NCBI RefSeq assembly: GCF_019222765.1
Contig: NZ_CP078145.1
Span: 7,750,001-7,814,000, forward strand
Direction of reading: 5' to 3'
DNA length: 64,000 bases
Source: Nocardia iowensis
GTDB lineage: Bacteria > Actinomycetota > Actinomycetes > Mycobacteriales > Mycobacteriaceae
Each line of letters opens with the position of its first letter. Position 1 is the first letter of the stretch. The translations under genes and the position numbers were made by a program. Shown in pieces: positions 26,012-35,216 of the stretch. The notes beneath the pieces are model-generated. The model saw only the letters and a list, made by a program, of their open reading frames with translations. It was not told where the DNA came from and searched no databases.

Positions 26012-27613
26012 TCACCCAGTCGTAAGCCGTTGTCGTAAAGCCTTCTTGCTCACCTTCCCGACCGCCGTGAGCGGTAGCGAGTCGATGAACTCGTACCGCT
26101 CGGGGATCTTGTACGCGGCCAATCCTCGGTCGCGCAGAAAGGATTTCAGTTCTTTCGGCTTGGGCGGCTCGGCGTGCGGAACGATGAACGCGCATACCCG
26201 CTCGCCGACCACGTCGTCGGGTTCGCCGACAATCGCAACGTCACGCACACCGGGGTGGGCGGCCAGTTGCTCTTCCACCTCTTCGCTGGCCACCTTTTCG
26301 CCGCCGCGGTTAACCACGTCCTTCGCTCGGTCGACCACGACCAGGTTCCCGGACGGCAGCAGGCGCACGATGTCGCCGGTGCGATAGAAGCCGTCCGACG
26401 TGAAGGCGCGAGCGTTGTGTTCCGGTGCCAGGAAATATCCGCGAATGGTGTAAGGACCGCGGGTCAGCAGGTGCCCCGGTGTCCCGGTGGGCACCGGCTG
26501 ATCGTCGTCGTCGACGACGCGCACCTCGTCCATCGGCGACATGGGCCGCCCCTGCGTTTCGGTGACGATCTCGTCGGGATCGTCCAGGCGGGTGTAGTTC
26601 ACCAGTCCCTCCGCCATCCCGAACACCTGCTGGAGACGGCAGCCGAATACCGTCTGCACCTGCACGGCGACCGCTGGCTTGAGCCGCGCGCCACCGACTT
26701 GCAGAACCCGCAGGCTGGACAGGTCGTACTCGGTGGTGGCCGCGGCGCCGAGCCACAGCATCGCGATCGGCGGAACCACCGCGGTGACGGTCACCCGGTG
26801 CCGCTCGATCAGCGCGAAGGCGTCGTCCACGCTGGGGCTCGGGGACAGCACGACCGTCGCTCCCGCGTAGAGCGCGCCGAGGATGCCCGGCGAGCTGAGC
26901 GGAAAATTGTGCGCCACCGGCAGCACCGTCAGGTACGCGTCGTCGACGCCGAGCGGGCAGAAATCCAGACTCGCGCGCACGCTGTAGGCGTAGTCGTCGT
27001 GCGTCCGCGGGATCAGCTTCGATACCGCGGTGGTGCCGCCGGAAAGCTGCAACAGCGCGATGTCCCCCGGGTCGGGATCCGGCATCGGCACCGGTTCCGC
27101 GAACAGATCGGCGAGGGCGACGTCGGCACCGGCGTCCCCGTGCACGATGGTGTGCCGCAGACTCGGGCATCGGGCCCTGATCCGGGCGCTCAGCTCCCGG
27201 AAATCGAACCCGAAGTGCCGGTCCGGGATGATGTGCGCCACCGCCTCACTGTGTGCGCACACGTGTGAGATCTCGTGCTCGCGATGGGTCGGCTGCGCCA
27301 TGACCGGGATGGCGCCGATCCGGAACAACGCGAAGCAGGCGATGACGAACTCGGCGACGTTCGGCAGCTGCACCACCACGCGGTCGCCACGCCGGATGCC
27401 GAGCCCCGAGAAGCCACTGGCCAGCCGGTGCGCGTCAGCGTCGAGGCGCCGATAGGTCCAACTGCCGGTGGCGTCGACGAGCGCCGTGCGATCGCCGTGC
27501 AGCACAGCGGAGTCGGCCAGCATGCGACCGAAGGTGGTGCCGGTCCAGAGCCCCGCGGCGCGGTAGCGCGCGGCGAATTCGGGTGGCCAGGGGGTGAATT
27601 GAGAGGGCGTCAT
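26012..27613 (-). CDS. 2,3-dihydroxybenzoate-AMP ligase (DhbE/EntE type)
   Basis: The 533-residue adenylation enzyme activates an aryl acid and transfers it to an aryl carrier protein. The phosphate loop reads [17 protein letters not shown], and [24 protein letters not shown] and the late [11 protein letters not shown] lysine are intact. The acid pocket reads HNFPLSSPG (235-243): the serine at 241 aligns with DhbE Ser240, which favours 2,3-dihydroxybenzoate; known salicylate ligases have cysteine there (HNFPLACPG). It heads away from the transporter operon and is followed downstream by an 87-base gap. It belongs with the dehydrogenase and isochorismatase upstream in the same operon and should feed the ArCP of the 7695-15320 NRPS. 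Confidence 0.93.
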   Translation of the reverse strand: MTPSQFTPWPPEFAARYRAAGLWTGTTFGRMLADSAVLHGDRTALVDATGSWTYRRLDADAHRLASGFSGLGIRRGDRVVVQLPNVAEFVIACFALFRIGAIPVMAQPTHREHEISHVCAHSEAVAHIIPDRHFGFDFRELSARIRARCPSLRHTIVHGDAGADVALADLFAEPVPMPDPDPGDIALLQLSGGTTAVSKLIPRTHDDYAYSVRASLDFCPLGVDDAYLTVLPVAHNFPLSSPGILGALYAGATVVLSPSPSVDDAFALIERHRVTVTAVVPPIAMLWLGAAATTEYDLSSLRVLQVGGARLKPAVAVQVQTVFGCRLQQVFGMAEGLVNYTRLDDPDEIVTETQGRPMSPMDEVRVVDDDDQPVPTGTPGHLLTRGPYTIRGYFLAPEHNARAFTSDGFYRTGDIVRLLPSGNLVVVDRAKDVVNRGGEKVASEEVEEQLAAHPGVRDVAIVGEPDDVVGERVCAFIVPHAEPPKPKELKSFLRDRGLAAYKIPERYEFIDSLPLTAVGKVSKKALRQRLTTG

Positions 27614-27637
27614 GTCGGCCTCGAATCAGGCTCGGCG

Positions 27638-28420
27638 TCAACGCAGCGAACCGCCGCCGTCGACGTAGATGTTCTGCATGGTGATGTGCCGCGCGTGGTC
27701 GGAGACCAGGAAGGTGACCAGCCGCGCGACGTCCTCGGGTTCGGCGATCCGGCCCAACGGGATCCCGGTGCGGAACGATTCCAGGTCGCCGGCAACGGCT
27801 TTGGCGTATCCGTCCGGGCTCTGCCACAGGGCGTGCTGCATGGCGGTATTGGTCGAACCCGGCGACACCACGTTGCAGCGGACGTTGTACGGCGCGAGTT
27901 CGAGCCCGAGACACTTGGTGAACTGGGTGGCCGCCGCCTTGGACGCGGCGTACGCCGCCATCCCGACGCGCGGCGTCTCGGCGGCGTTGGAGCCGACGGT
28001 CACGATCGCACCGGCGCGCCGGCTGCGCATGGTGCGTGCCGCGAACCGGCACAGGTGGAAGACCCCAGAGGTGTTCGCCGCGAACGTCGCCGCCCAGTCC
28101 TCGGTCGTCAGCTCGGTGACCTCGCCCGTGCGCAGCACGCCCGCGACATTCACCAGCACCGCGACCGGGCCGATATCGGACTCGATCTTCGCGCCGACTG
28201 CCTCGACCTCGGCCTCGTCGGCGACATCGAGGCGATAGGGGTAAACCCCCGAGCCGACCCGACCGGCCATCGCTTCGAGCTCGGCCTCGTCCCGGTCCAG
28301 CGCCGCTACCACGGCGCCCTCCTCGCTCAGCGCGGCCGCCACGGCCGCACCGATGCCGCGTGCCGCGCCGGTCACCACGGCGACCCGGCCCGTGAGGCCC
28401 CGCGAATCGGACTCGGTCAT
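27638..28420 (-). CDS. 2,3-dihydro-2,3-dihydroxybenzoate dehydrogenase (DhbA/EntA family)
   Basis: The 260-residue short-chain dehydrogenase has the nucleotide motif VTGAARGIGAAV, NVAGVL, and the catalytic serine/tyrosine/lysine set in VTVGSNAAETPR and YAASKAAATQFTK. The stretches RCNVVSPGSTNTAMQ and the C-terminal YVDGGGSL are characteristic of EntA/DhbA. It oxidises the isochorismatase product to 2,3-dihydroxybenzoate using NAD. Its ATG overlaps the isochorismatase stop (ATGA at 28417-28420), and the AMP ligase follows 24 bases later, so the three form a tight pathway operon. Confidence 0.93.
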   Translation of the reverse strand: MTESDSRGLTGRVAVVTGAARGIGAAVAAALSEEGAVVAALDRDEAELEAMAGRVGSGVYPYRLDVADEAEVEAVGAKIESDIGPVAVLVNVAGVLRTGEVTELTTEDWAATFAANTSGVFHLCRFAARTMRSRRAGAIVTVGSNAAETPRVGMAAYAASKAAATQFTKCLGLELAPYNVRCNVVSPGSTNTAMQHALWQSPDGYAKAVAGDLESFRTGIPLGRIAEPEDVARLVTFLVSDHARHITMQNIYVDGGGSLR

Positions 28421-29040
28421 GGCGTGCGCTCCAGCGCCTGCCGCACCGCGGCCGAGGTGATCACCACACCGCAGCGGGTGGCGATGTGCTCGAGCGCGGT
28501 CATGTGGTGGCGCAGCGAGAAGTCACCCATGGCGTCGGCGACCGCGAAGGCCTGGATGTCATTCATGAAAGCGTCGAGAACCGTTGCGAGGCAACCAATG
28601 TGGGCGTACACACCACAGACGAGCAACTGATCGCGCCGGTGTTCGCCGAGCAGATCCAGCAGCTCGGTCCGGTGAAAGGCACTGTACCGGCGTTTGGTGA
28701 GAATCATCGCGCCGGCCGGATCCAGTTCGGCGGGGATGTCGACGCGTGCGTCCGGACCCGAGCCCCACAGATCGAACAACAACCCGCGCTCCGACCGATC
28801 CTGGTGCCCTGGCTGCACCGTGAAGATCACCGGTATGCCCGCAGCCTCGCAGGTTTTGCGCAACAGCGCGATGCGCTCGATAAGCGCCCATTTCGAATCC
28901 GCGAAAGGATCCAGAAAATAGCGTTGCATATCATGGATAAGCAGCGCGCACCGTCCGGGATCCAACTGCCACGGCATGCTGTTCACCGGCAGCCGCTGCT
29001 CTTCGGGAATCGGATAAGGGGCAATTGCGTGAATCGCCAT
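28417..29040 (-). CDS. Isochorismatase, stand-alone (DhbB/EntB N-terminal domain)
   Basis: The 207-residue hydrolase matches the isochorismatase domain of EntB/DhbB: the N-terminal IPEEQRLPVNSMPWQL, catalytic aspartate in LLIHDMQRYFLDPF, lysine in LTKRRYSAF and the VCGVYAHIGCLATV strand. EntB and DhbB are near 285-310 residues because they end in an aryl carrier domain; this one stops after the hydrolase, and the aryl carrier sits instead at the start of the NRPS. It cleaves isochorismate to 2,3-dihydro-2,3-dihydroxybenzoate and pyruvate. It is the first gene of the DHB operon; the 258-base gap upstream (29041-29298) holds its promoter. Confidence 0.93.
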   Translation of the reverse strand: MAIHAIAPYPIPEEQRLPVNSMPWQLDPGRCALLIHDMQRYFLDPFADSKWALIERIALLRKTCEAAGIPVIFTVQPGHQDRSERGLLFDLWGSGPDARVDIPAELDPAGAMILTKRRYSAFHRTELLDLLGEHRRDQLLVCGVYAHIGCLATVLDAFMNDIQAFAVADAMGDFSLRHHMTALEHIATRCGVVITSAAVRQALERTP

Positions 29041-29298
29041 GGTTCACCTGTTCCTATTCCTGGCAGAAATTCGATAACGCACGACTCACCCTAATTCCTC
29101 ATCTGCTGCTGCGTATGCCGTCGCGAAGGGCATGTGCCACCGAGTAGTTGTCCGGCTACGCGCAGAATCCGCTCGGTCACGACAATGCGTGGAATCCGGT
29201 TCGGATCGTACGGCGATTATTTTGTTCGCCCAAGGGGTCCGGGCCGATGGACCGCCGCCGCCCGCGGAGAATCCGCAAGCGGCCACCGCGACAACGCC

Positions 29299-30000
29299 TT
29301 ACCGCGCTGTGGTCGTCCTGTTCGTCAGCTGGTTCAGCCGGGCTTCCAGGCCGTCGAGCACGCGGTCGAGCGCGTACAGGCAGTAGTCGCGGCGGGTGGC
29401 GGCAAGCCCCTCGTCGTCGGTGGTGAACCGGGCGACCATCTGCTGCATCTGCTTGGCGCCGGAGCCGGCCGACGGATACGTCTCCAGCAGGTGCAGCAGG
29501 CCGGCCAAGCCGGGATCGGTGCCGCTCACCTGCTGGTCACCGAGGGCGATCAGGCCGAGGCAGGTGTTGAACGCGACGGAGTAGGCGGTGGCCGATTCCT
29601 CACCCCAGCCCGCGTCGAGCATCCGCGCCACACCGGCGTCGAGGACCGGCACCAGTTCCTCGGTCTGCGGACCGTTGCGCAGCAGCCACGCGGCGACGCC
29701 GGGATAGTGCGCCAGATGATCGATCATCGCGGACAGCACACCGTAAAGTAGTTTCCGCCAATCCATTTCATCGATGTTCAGGTCCATGCCCGCGTAGACC
29801 CGGTCGACGACGGCAGCACACACTCGATCCCGGTCGCCGACGTGGTGGTAGATCACCGACAGCGAGGTGTCCAGGCGGGCCGCGAGGTCCCGCATGCTCC
29901 AGGCGTCGAGTCCGCGCTCGACCGTCAGGGCCAGGGCGGCATCGATGATCACGCCGGGAGACAGCCCGGTTCGGTAGGCGCGCCTGGAACCACTGGACAT
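29299..30000 (-). CDS. TetR/AcrR-family regulator
   Basis: The 233-residue protein has an N-terminal helix-turn-helix (about 15-60: AALALTVERGLDAWSMRDLAARLDTS-type pattern then YHHVGDRD) and a TetR-C-like ligand domain. It is divergent from the glycosyltransferase at 30182, separated by 181 bases, the usual layout for a repressor acting on its neighbour. Ligand and target are unknown. Confidence 0.9.
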   Translation of the reverse strand: MSSGSRRAYRTGLSPGVIIDAALALTVERGLDAWSMRDLAARLDTSLSVIYHHVGDRDRVCAAVVDRVYAGMDLNIDEMDWRKLLYGVLSAMIDHLAHYPGVAAWLLRNGPQTEELVPVLDAGVARMLDAGWGEESATAYSVAFNTCLGLIALGDQQVSGTDPGLAGLLHLLETYPSAGSGAKQMQQMVARFTTDDEGLAATRRDYCLYALDRVLDGLEARLNQLTNRTTTAR

Positions 30001-30181
30001 AGGATGACCCTAACTGCAAGCGGACGGCTTATAACACCGACCCAATGATAGGCCGCTATCCGCGGGTGGGTGCCCAGCGTATCCGACCGACGTCTTTGCG
30101 TTACGCTGCCGACATTTCGCCGGGGTCGCTCCGTCGAATTGTCCGCTGCCTCGACGCGATATCCGTGCGTATCCTTCGGCA

Positions 30182-31474
30182 ATGGGACATTTCATTCTGA
30201 GTAGTTCGCCGATTATCGGGCATTTGGCACCACTATTGCCGGTCGGAACCGAGCTCGTCCGGCGTGGTCATCGCGTGCAGGTATTGACAGGCAGCCGGTT
30301 CGCGGAACAGGTCGCCGCCGCGGGTCTGGAGCATGTGGTGATGCCCGCCGAATGCGACTTCGACGCGAGCGATCTCGACGCCGCCTTTCCGGAACGGACG
30401 ACCAAGAAGGGCTTGGCGAAGCTGCGTTTCGACATCGACAACCTCTTCTCCAACCCGATGCCGCATCAGTATCGAGCACTGCAGTCACTGCTGGCGAAGA
30501 GCCGGGTCGACGCGGTACTCGTCGACTCGGCGTTCTGTGGCGTGCTCCCGCTGGCGCTACAACCCAAGTCGGAACGACCCGCGGTGTTCACCGCGGGTGT
30601 GGTGCCGATGTATGTGTCCAGCCGCGATACCCCGCCGATCGGACTCGGCCTGCAACCGATCCCGAATGTCTTCGGGAGGATTCGCAATGCGGTGCTCGAA
30701 ATGCTGGTTCGCAAGGTGATATTCGCGCCGTGCCACCGGGTGTTCGCCGATCGGCTGCGCGAGGCCTCTGGCGCCGAACTGCCGGGGTACTTCATGGACG
30801 GGACCACCCTCACCGATGGCATCCTGCAGCTGACCTGCCCGTCGTTCGAGTTTCCGCGCAGCGATCTGCGGCCGGGGCTGGTGAGCTTCGTCGGTCCCGT
30901 CCTGCCGCCACCGCCGGCCACCTTCGAACCGCCGGCCTGGTGGGCGGATCTGGATTCCGGTAAGCCGGTGGTGCTGGTGACGCAGGGGACGATCGACAAC
31001 AGCGACCACTCGCGGCTGCTGCTGCCGACGCTGCACGCACTCGCCGACGCGGACGTCATCACCGTCGCGACGACCGGCGGAAAGCAGTTGACGGGCGACG
31101 TTCCCGCCAATGCCCGTGTCGCGGAGTTCATTCCGTATGCGTACCTGCTGCCGAAGGTCGACGTGATGGTCAGTAATGGCGGCTACGGCGGACTGCATTA
31201 CGCGCTGTCGCACGGTGTGCCGTTGATCGTCGGCGGCGACAGTGAGGGCAAACAGGACGCGGCCGCTTTGGTGGCCTGGTCGGGAACCGGGATCAATCTG
31301 CGTACCGGGTCGCCGAAGCCGAAGGCGATCCGCAAGGCCGTCGACAAGGTGCTCGGCACCGCGTCTTACCGCACCAGGGCGCAAGACCTGCGGCGCGAGC
31401 TGGCCGGGCTGTCCGCGGTCGACACCATTGCCGACCGCATGGAAGCCAGCATGCGCGCGCAGCTGGCGTCTTGA
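30182..31474 (+). CDS. Family-1 (UGT/macrolide-type) glycosyltransferase
   Basis: The 430-residue GT-B enzyme opens with HFILSSSPIIGHLAPLLPVG, the acceptor-domain pattern of GT1 enzymes that glycosylate small molecules, and has VVLVTQGTIDN and the C-terminal donor-binding segment VSNGGYGGLHYALSHGVPLIVGG. The family uses nucleotide sugars to modify antibiotics, lipids or toxins. No ribosome site is seen before the ATG, so the message may be leaderless. It is divergent from a TetR gene and convergent with a carbamoyltransferase; both could tailor the same unknown molecule, but nothing ties them to either large cluster. Confidence 0.88.
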   Translation: MGHFILSSSPIIGHLAPLLPVGTELVRRGHRVQVLTGSRFAEQVAAAGLEHVVMPAECDFDASDLDAAFPERTTKKGLAKLRFDIDNLFSNPMPHQYRALQSLLAKSRVDAVLVDSAFCGVLPLALQPKSERPAVFTAGVVPMYVSSRDTPPIGLGLQPIPNVFGRIRNAVLEMLVRKVIFAPCHRVFADRLREASGAELPGYFMDGTTLTDGILQLTCPSFEFPRSDLRPGLVSFVGPVLPPPPATFEPPAWWADLDSGKPVVLVTQGTIDNSDHSRLLLPTLHALADADVITVATTGGKQLTGDVPANARVAEFIPYAYLLPKVDVMVSNGGYGGLHYALSHGVPLIVGGDSEGKQDAAALVAWSGTGINLRTGSPKPKAIRKAVDKVLGTASYRTRAQDLRRELAGLSAVDTIADRMEASMRAQLAS

Positions 31475-31494
31475 CGGATATTCGACACTCGCCA

Positions 31495-31540
31495 TACCGG
31501 GCATGCCAGGGTGACATTCACCCGGGCATGCCCGGCGCAC
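31495..31540. terminator. Bidirectional terminator between convergent genes
   Basis: Two adjoining stem-loops: GGGTGA-CAT-TCACCC (31509-31523) and the perfect palindrome CCGGGCATGCCCGG (31522-31535), preceded by a partial copy of the latter (31496-31507). They fill the 68-base gap between the glycosyltransferase and carbamoyltransferase stops. Confidence 0.6.
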
Positions 31541-31542
31541 GT

Positions 31543-33333
31543 TCAGCTCGCCGTCTTCTGAATCAGCAAACGGCCGAGGACCAGATAATCGATCTCGGTG
31601 CCGAGGAAGCATTCGATGGCGTCGGTCGGCGAGCAGACAATCGGCTCGCCCGCGACATTGAACGATGTGTTGATCACGCACGCGACGCCGGTGGTCTTCT
31701 CGACCTCCCGCAGCAGCTCGGCAACAATCGGGTTCTGCGCATCGGACACCGTCTGGACCCGCGAGGTGCCGTCGACATGGCAGGCACCCGGAATCTTGTC
31801 CTGGAATTCTTCCCGGACCGGAACCACGAACGTCATGTAGGGCGACGTCGGCAGCTTGCCCATTTCGAAAAGCTTCTCGGCGGTCGATTCCAGCACCATC
31901 GGGGCGAATGGGCGGAACGGCTCACGGTGCTTGACCCGGATATTGATGATGTCCTTGATGTCCTCGAACATCGGGTTCGCCAAGATACTGCGCGCGCCCA
32001 GTGCCCGGGGGCCGTATTCGGCGGCTCCCTGGAACCAGCCGATGACCACCTTCTCCGCCAGCAATTCCGCGGTCTTGGCCGGGACCTCGCCCGCAGCCAG
32101 CTCCTTGACGGTGATGCGGTCCGCGTACGAGTGGGTCGCCGCCAGCATTTCCTCGTGGGTGTAGTCCGGGCCGAGGTAGGTGCCGGTGGGAGTGGGCCGC
32201 ACGCCGCCGTACTGGTTTCCGACGAATGCCGCGGCGCCGATCGCGAGGCCGGTGTCGCTGGCGCCGAAGCTCACATCCACGCTGTCGAAACTGCTGTTCT
32301 CCAACAGCTTCGTGTTGTTCACGCAGTTCAGGGCGACGCCACCCTCGATGATCAGATTCGAGAGTTCGGTCAACTTCGACAGGGCCGCGACCTGGTGGGC
32401 GGTGGCGATCTCGGTGACATCCTGCGCGGCACGAGCGACCCTGGCACGGAATTCGAATGATTCCCGGTTGCCGTCGTTACCACCGAAAATATCGTCGAAG
32501 AAGTCGCGATAAGGGTGTTCGCCCCGCGCATTATCGGTGGTGACGGTGAATTCGATCCGGCCGTCGTCCTGGAGGGAAATGAACCGGTCGATAATGCTCT
32601 TGTCGGTCGGCGTCTGGCAGTACGCCGACAGGCCCATGACCTTGTACTCGTCGTTGTTGGGCAGGAAGCCGAGATAGCGGGTGATGTTGTTGTAGAAGAG
32701 CCCAACGGAGTTGGTGCTTGTCATTGTCATCTGATCGAAGAGGGTGATCTTTCCACCCACGATCTGCCCGGCGATCGCCGATTCCCGTTCACCACGGCCG
32801 TCGCTGATGAAGAAGGCGGAGTCGCCGCCGCCGCGGATCTGGTAGCCGCACATCAAGTGCGCCAGGTGGTGCGGAACGAGGATCAGCTTCTCCGCGGGGA
32901 TGTCGAAGCCGGTGCGCTCCCGGAAATCCTGAGCAATCGCCTCGTGCGTGAGCAGCTTGGTGTAGAGCTCACCGATTTCCGCCGTCATCCCGAAGGCCAT
33001 CGTCGGAGTCGGTGCGAGGGTGAAGATATCCAGCACAATGGATTTGATCACCTCGTCGGTGACCGCCCACGGGAAGGCGAAGTAGTCGACATCCTTCAGC
33101 TCGATCCCGCTCTTGCGCAGACACCAGTCGATGGCGTTGGTCGGGAATTGTGACGTCTTCTTCTCGCGGTTGAGCCGTTCTTCCTCGACGGCCGCGACAA
33201 CGGTGCCGTCGATGGTGACGGAGACCGCGGCGTCATGGCCGAGCACGTTATATCTGTCGATATCTTGGCTACCGTGATCAGAAATCCTGATCTCACTGCT
33301 GTGGGTGAAACCGTTGTAACCCAGAACGATCAT
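31543..33333 (-). CDS. NodU/CmcH-family carbamoyltransferase
   Basis: The 596-residue protein is an O-carbamoyltransferase of the CmcH/TobZ/NodU family, which makes carbamoyl-AMP from carbamoyl phosphate and transfers it to a hydroxyl group. The N-terminal Kae1-like domain shows GHDAAVSV, VPHHLAHLMCGY and LIIEGGVALNCVNN; the C-terminal domain has YGPRALGARSILANP, FRPFAPMVL and INTSFNVAGEPIV. A GGAG ribosome site precedes the ATG. It differs clearly from the second carbamoyltransferase at 45482-47155. It is followed by a convergent glycosyltransferase and preceded by a divergent transporter. Substrate unknown. Confidence 0.92.
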   Translation of the reverse strand: MIVLGYNGFTHSSEIRISDHGSQDIDRYNVLGHDAAVSVTIDGTVVAAVEEERLNREKKTSQFPTNAIDWCLRKSGIELKDVDYFAFPWAVTDEVIKSIVLDIFTLAPTPTMAFGMTAEIGELYTKLLTHEAIAQDFRERTGFDIPAEKLILVPHHLAHLMCGYQIRGGGDSAFFISDGRGERESAIAGQIVGGKITLFDQMTMTSTNSVGLFYNNITRYLGFLPNNDEYKVMGLSAYCQTPTDKSIIDRFISLQDDGRIEFTVTTDNARGEHPYRDFFDDIFGGNDGNRESFEFRARVARAAQDVTEIATAHQVAALSKLTELSNLIIEGGVALNCVNNTKLLENSSFDSVDVSFGASDTGLAIGAAAFVGNQYGGVRPTPTGTYLGPDYTHEEMLAATHSYADRITVKELAAGEVPAKTAELLAEKVVIGWFQGAAEYGPRALGARSILANPMFEDIKDIINIRVKHREPFRPFAPMVLESTAEKLFEMGKLPTSPYMTFVVPVREEFQDKIPGACHVDGTSRVQTVSDAQNPIVAELLREVEKTTGVACVINTSFNVAGEPIVCSPTDAIECFLGTEIDYLVLGRLLIQKTAS

Positions 33334-33700
33334 CGAAAATTCTCCTACGCTGATTCCGGTCGATTCGAGAGTGATGGCAGCTCACGCGGTGCGCCACCCG
33401 GCCGAGTAGCCGGGACATGCCGAATTAGCCTGTGCGACAGGCGAATTACCCACGAAGTTCGCGCTTCGAGGCGAACGCTAACACGGGTCGCACGACCCGG
33501 ACCAGAAAGCGTCGACCCGGACTCGACCACCGGAAAGCGGCACCGCATCGATGGCCGACCCGAATCGCTACGCGACCCCCACCGCGAGGCCCCGACCTGC
33601 GCGGACGCACAACCGCCGAGTTGCCGATGCGCGGCGCGGGAACCGTCTAAGCTGTTCGCACCATGCGCATAGGCGCGGCCGAAAGTTTGAAGGAAGTTTT
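33334..33700. promoter_or_regulatory. Divergent intergenic region between carbamoyltransferase and BASS transporter
   Basis: This 367-base gap should hold promoters for both genes. A possible weak promoter lies near 33619-33650 (TTGCCG, then TCTAAG after 19 bases). I see no convincing gene or strong repeat in it. Confidence 0.35.
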
Positions 33701-34585
33701 ATGGATTCTCCGCTTGTATCGGTCGCTCTACCATTGGCTTTGGCCGTTATAATGTTCGGGCTCGGGCTGTCTCTGACGGTGGCGGACTTCACTCGCATCG
33801 CCCGAACCCCCAAAACCGTCGCGATCGCGCTGGCGTGTCAGCTGCTGCTGTTGCCCGCCGTCGCCTTCGGTCTGGTGCTGTTGTTCGACCTGCCACCGCT
33901 GCTCGCGGTCGGGATGATGCTGCTCGCCGCCTCACCGGGCGGCACGACGGCTAATCTGTTCAGCCACCTGTTCCGTGGCGATGTCGCGCTGAATGTCTCA
34001 CTCACCGCGGTCAATTCGGTCATCGCCGCAGTGACGCTTCCTTTGGTGACCAACTTCGCCATCGACTACTTCGAACCCGAGCACGGCTCCGGCGCGGTCG
34101 GCTTGCAGTTCGGCAAGGTGGTTCAGGTATTCGCGATCGTGCTGATCCCCGTCGCGATCGGGATGGCGGTGCGGCGGTTGTCGGCCGAGTTCGCCGACCG
34201 AATGGACCGGCCGGTGCGCATCGGGTCGGCGCTGACGCTGGTGCTGGTGATCGTGGGAACGATGATCGCCGAACGTTCCAACATCATCGACTATCTCATC
34301 GACGTCGGCCCCGTCACCGTGCTGTTCTGCGTGCTCAGCTTGTCCGCGGGCTACTTCGTCCCGCGCCGCCTCGGCGTCGAGGACCGCCAGGCGATCGCCT
34401 GCTCGATGGAGATCGGAATCCACAACAGCACCATCGCCATCACGATCGCCATCAGCGTCCTGGACAGCACCGAAATGGCTGTTCCCGCAGCGGTTTACGG
34501 CGTGTTGATGTTCCCGATTGCCACCGCCGTCGGCTGGCTGCTCACCCGCGGCCGAGCCAGGACCGCACTGCCGGACCCAGCCTAG
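33701..34585 (+). CDS. Bile acid:sodium symporter (BASS/SBF) family transporter
   Basis: The 294-residue integral membrane protein has about nine hydrophobic segments. MLLAASPGGTTANLFSHLFRGDVALNVSLTAVNSVIA and the late GIHNSTIAITIAISVL are the two conserved core motifs of the BASS family, which moves bile acids, pantoate, sulfonates or arsenite-like anions with sodium. ATG 33701 has AGGAAG just upstream; the open frame extends farther but without a ribosome site. It stands alone on the plus strand, and substrate is unknown. Confidence 0.9.
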   Translation: MDSPLVSVALPLALAVIMFGLGLSLTVADFTRIARTPKTVAIALACQLLLLPAVAFGLVLLFDLPPLLAVGMMLLAASPGGTTANLFSHLFRGDVALNVSLTAVNSVIAAVTLPLVTNFAIDYFEPEHGSGAVGLQFGKVVQVFAIVLIPVAIGMAVRRLSAEFADRMDRPVRIGSALTLVLVIVGTMIAERSNIIDYLIDVGPVTVLFCVLSLSAGYFVPRRLGVEDRQAIACSMEIGIHNSTIAITIAISVLDSTEMAVPAAVYGVLMFPIATAVGWLLTRGRARTALPDPA

Positions 34586-34611
34586 CCAGGAATGCACGGT
34601 AGTCGCGGGCC

Positions 34612-34812
34612 CTACCGCGCCAGGAAGTGCCAGCCGAGCCAGGCCCAGCCCAGCACGGCGACGATCCGCACGGCTCGGTAACTCATCGCATAGGCGACTG
34701 TATCCGCCAAGGACGCGACCGAGGCGCGGCGCAGCCGCGCCACCATCAGCGCGCCGAGTACGGCAGCCAGCAGCACGGCGAACCCGATAATGATCACCGC
34801 ACGGTCGCTCAT
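34612..34812 (-). CDS. Small conserved actinobacterial membrane protein
   Basis: The 66-residue protein has an N-terminal membrane helix, a short basic loop (MVARLRRASVASLADTVAYAM) and a C-terminal helix ending WAWLGWHFLAR. The same pattern occurs in short uncharacterised membrane proteins of Nocardia and Mycobacterium. Its ATG overlaps the stop of the next upstream gene (ATGA at 34809-34812), so the two are translated together. No function is known. Confidence 0.7.
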   Translation of the reverse strand: MSDRAVIIIGFAVLLAAVLGALMVARLRRASVASLADTVAYAMSYRAVRIVAVLGWAWLGWHFLAR

Positions 34813-35216
34813 CGCGACACCAGCCACCAGCCGACGCCCAGCCAGACCAGCCAGCCCGCGAATCGCAGCGGACCTTGCTCCAATGCCGGGTCCAGCAATG
34901 TCGACAGGGTCGGGTGGTCGGTGCTGGGGTGCAGCCAATCTGGTTGACGCACATAGGCATACGCTTCCCACGCGGCGATCGCGAGCAGCAGCGCCGTCCA
35001 GAGCGCGATGCCACGCCGCACCCGGGGCGTGCCGGGTGACCGCGCCGGGCGCGGCCGGATCGCACGCACCGAGACCGCGACGGCAGCGACCAGCACCAGC
35101 ATTGCCGCCGCCGCGCTGAACGGCCGCGTGCCCGCGCCACCCGCCGCCAGCAGCACGCCGCAGGTCAGCAACGCCACACGCCACCGGGTGGACGGATGCG
35201 CCGACTGACTTGTCAC
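34809..35216 (-). CDS. Conserved hypothetical membrane protein
   Basis: The 135-residue protein has about four hydrophobic helices and a conserved loop DHPTLSTLLDPALEQGP before the last helix, which ends in GWLVWLGVGWWLVSR. I recognise this as a common unnamed actinobacterial membrane protein paired with the 66-residue gene that follows. Both are on the minus strand and coupled. It is unlikely to belong to either biosynthetic cluster. Confidence 0.72.
   Translation of the reverse strand: MTSQSAHPSTRWRVALLTCGVLLAAGGAGTRPFSAAAAMLVLVAAVAVSVRAIRPRPARSPGTPRVRRGIALWTALLLAIAAWEAYAYVRQPDWLHPSTDHPTLSTLLDPALEQGPLRFAGWLVWLGVGWWLVSR

Noticed and set aside
29041..30181. Iron-box-like sequences (TTAGGG...) near 29085-29095 and 30005-30020
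   Set aside because: Only half-sites match the IdeR/DmdR consensus; no full 19-base palindrome was found by eye in any promoter region, so none is annotated.
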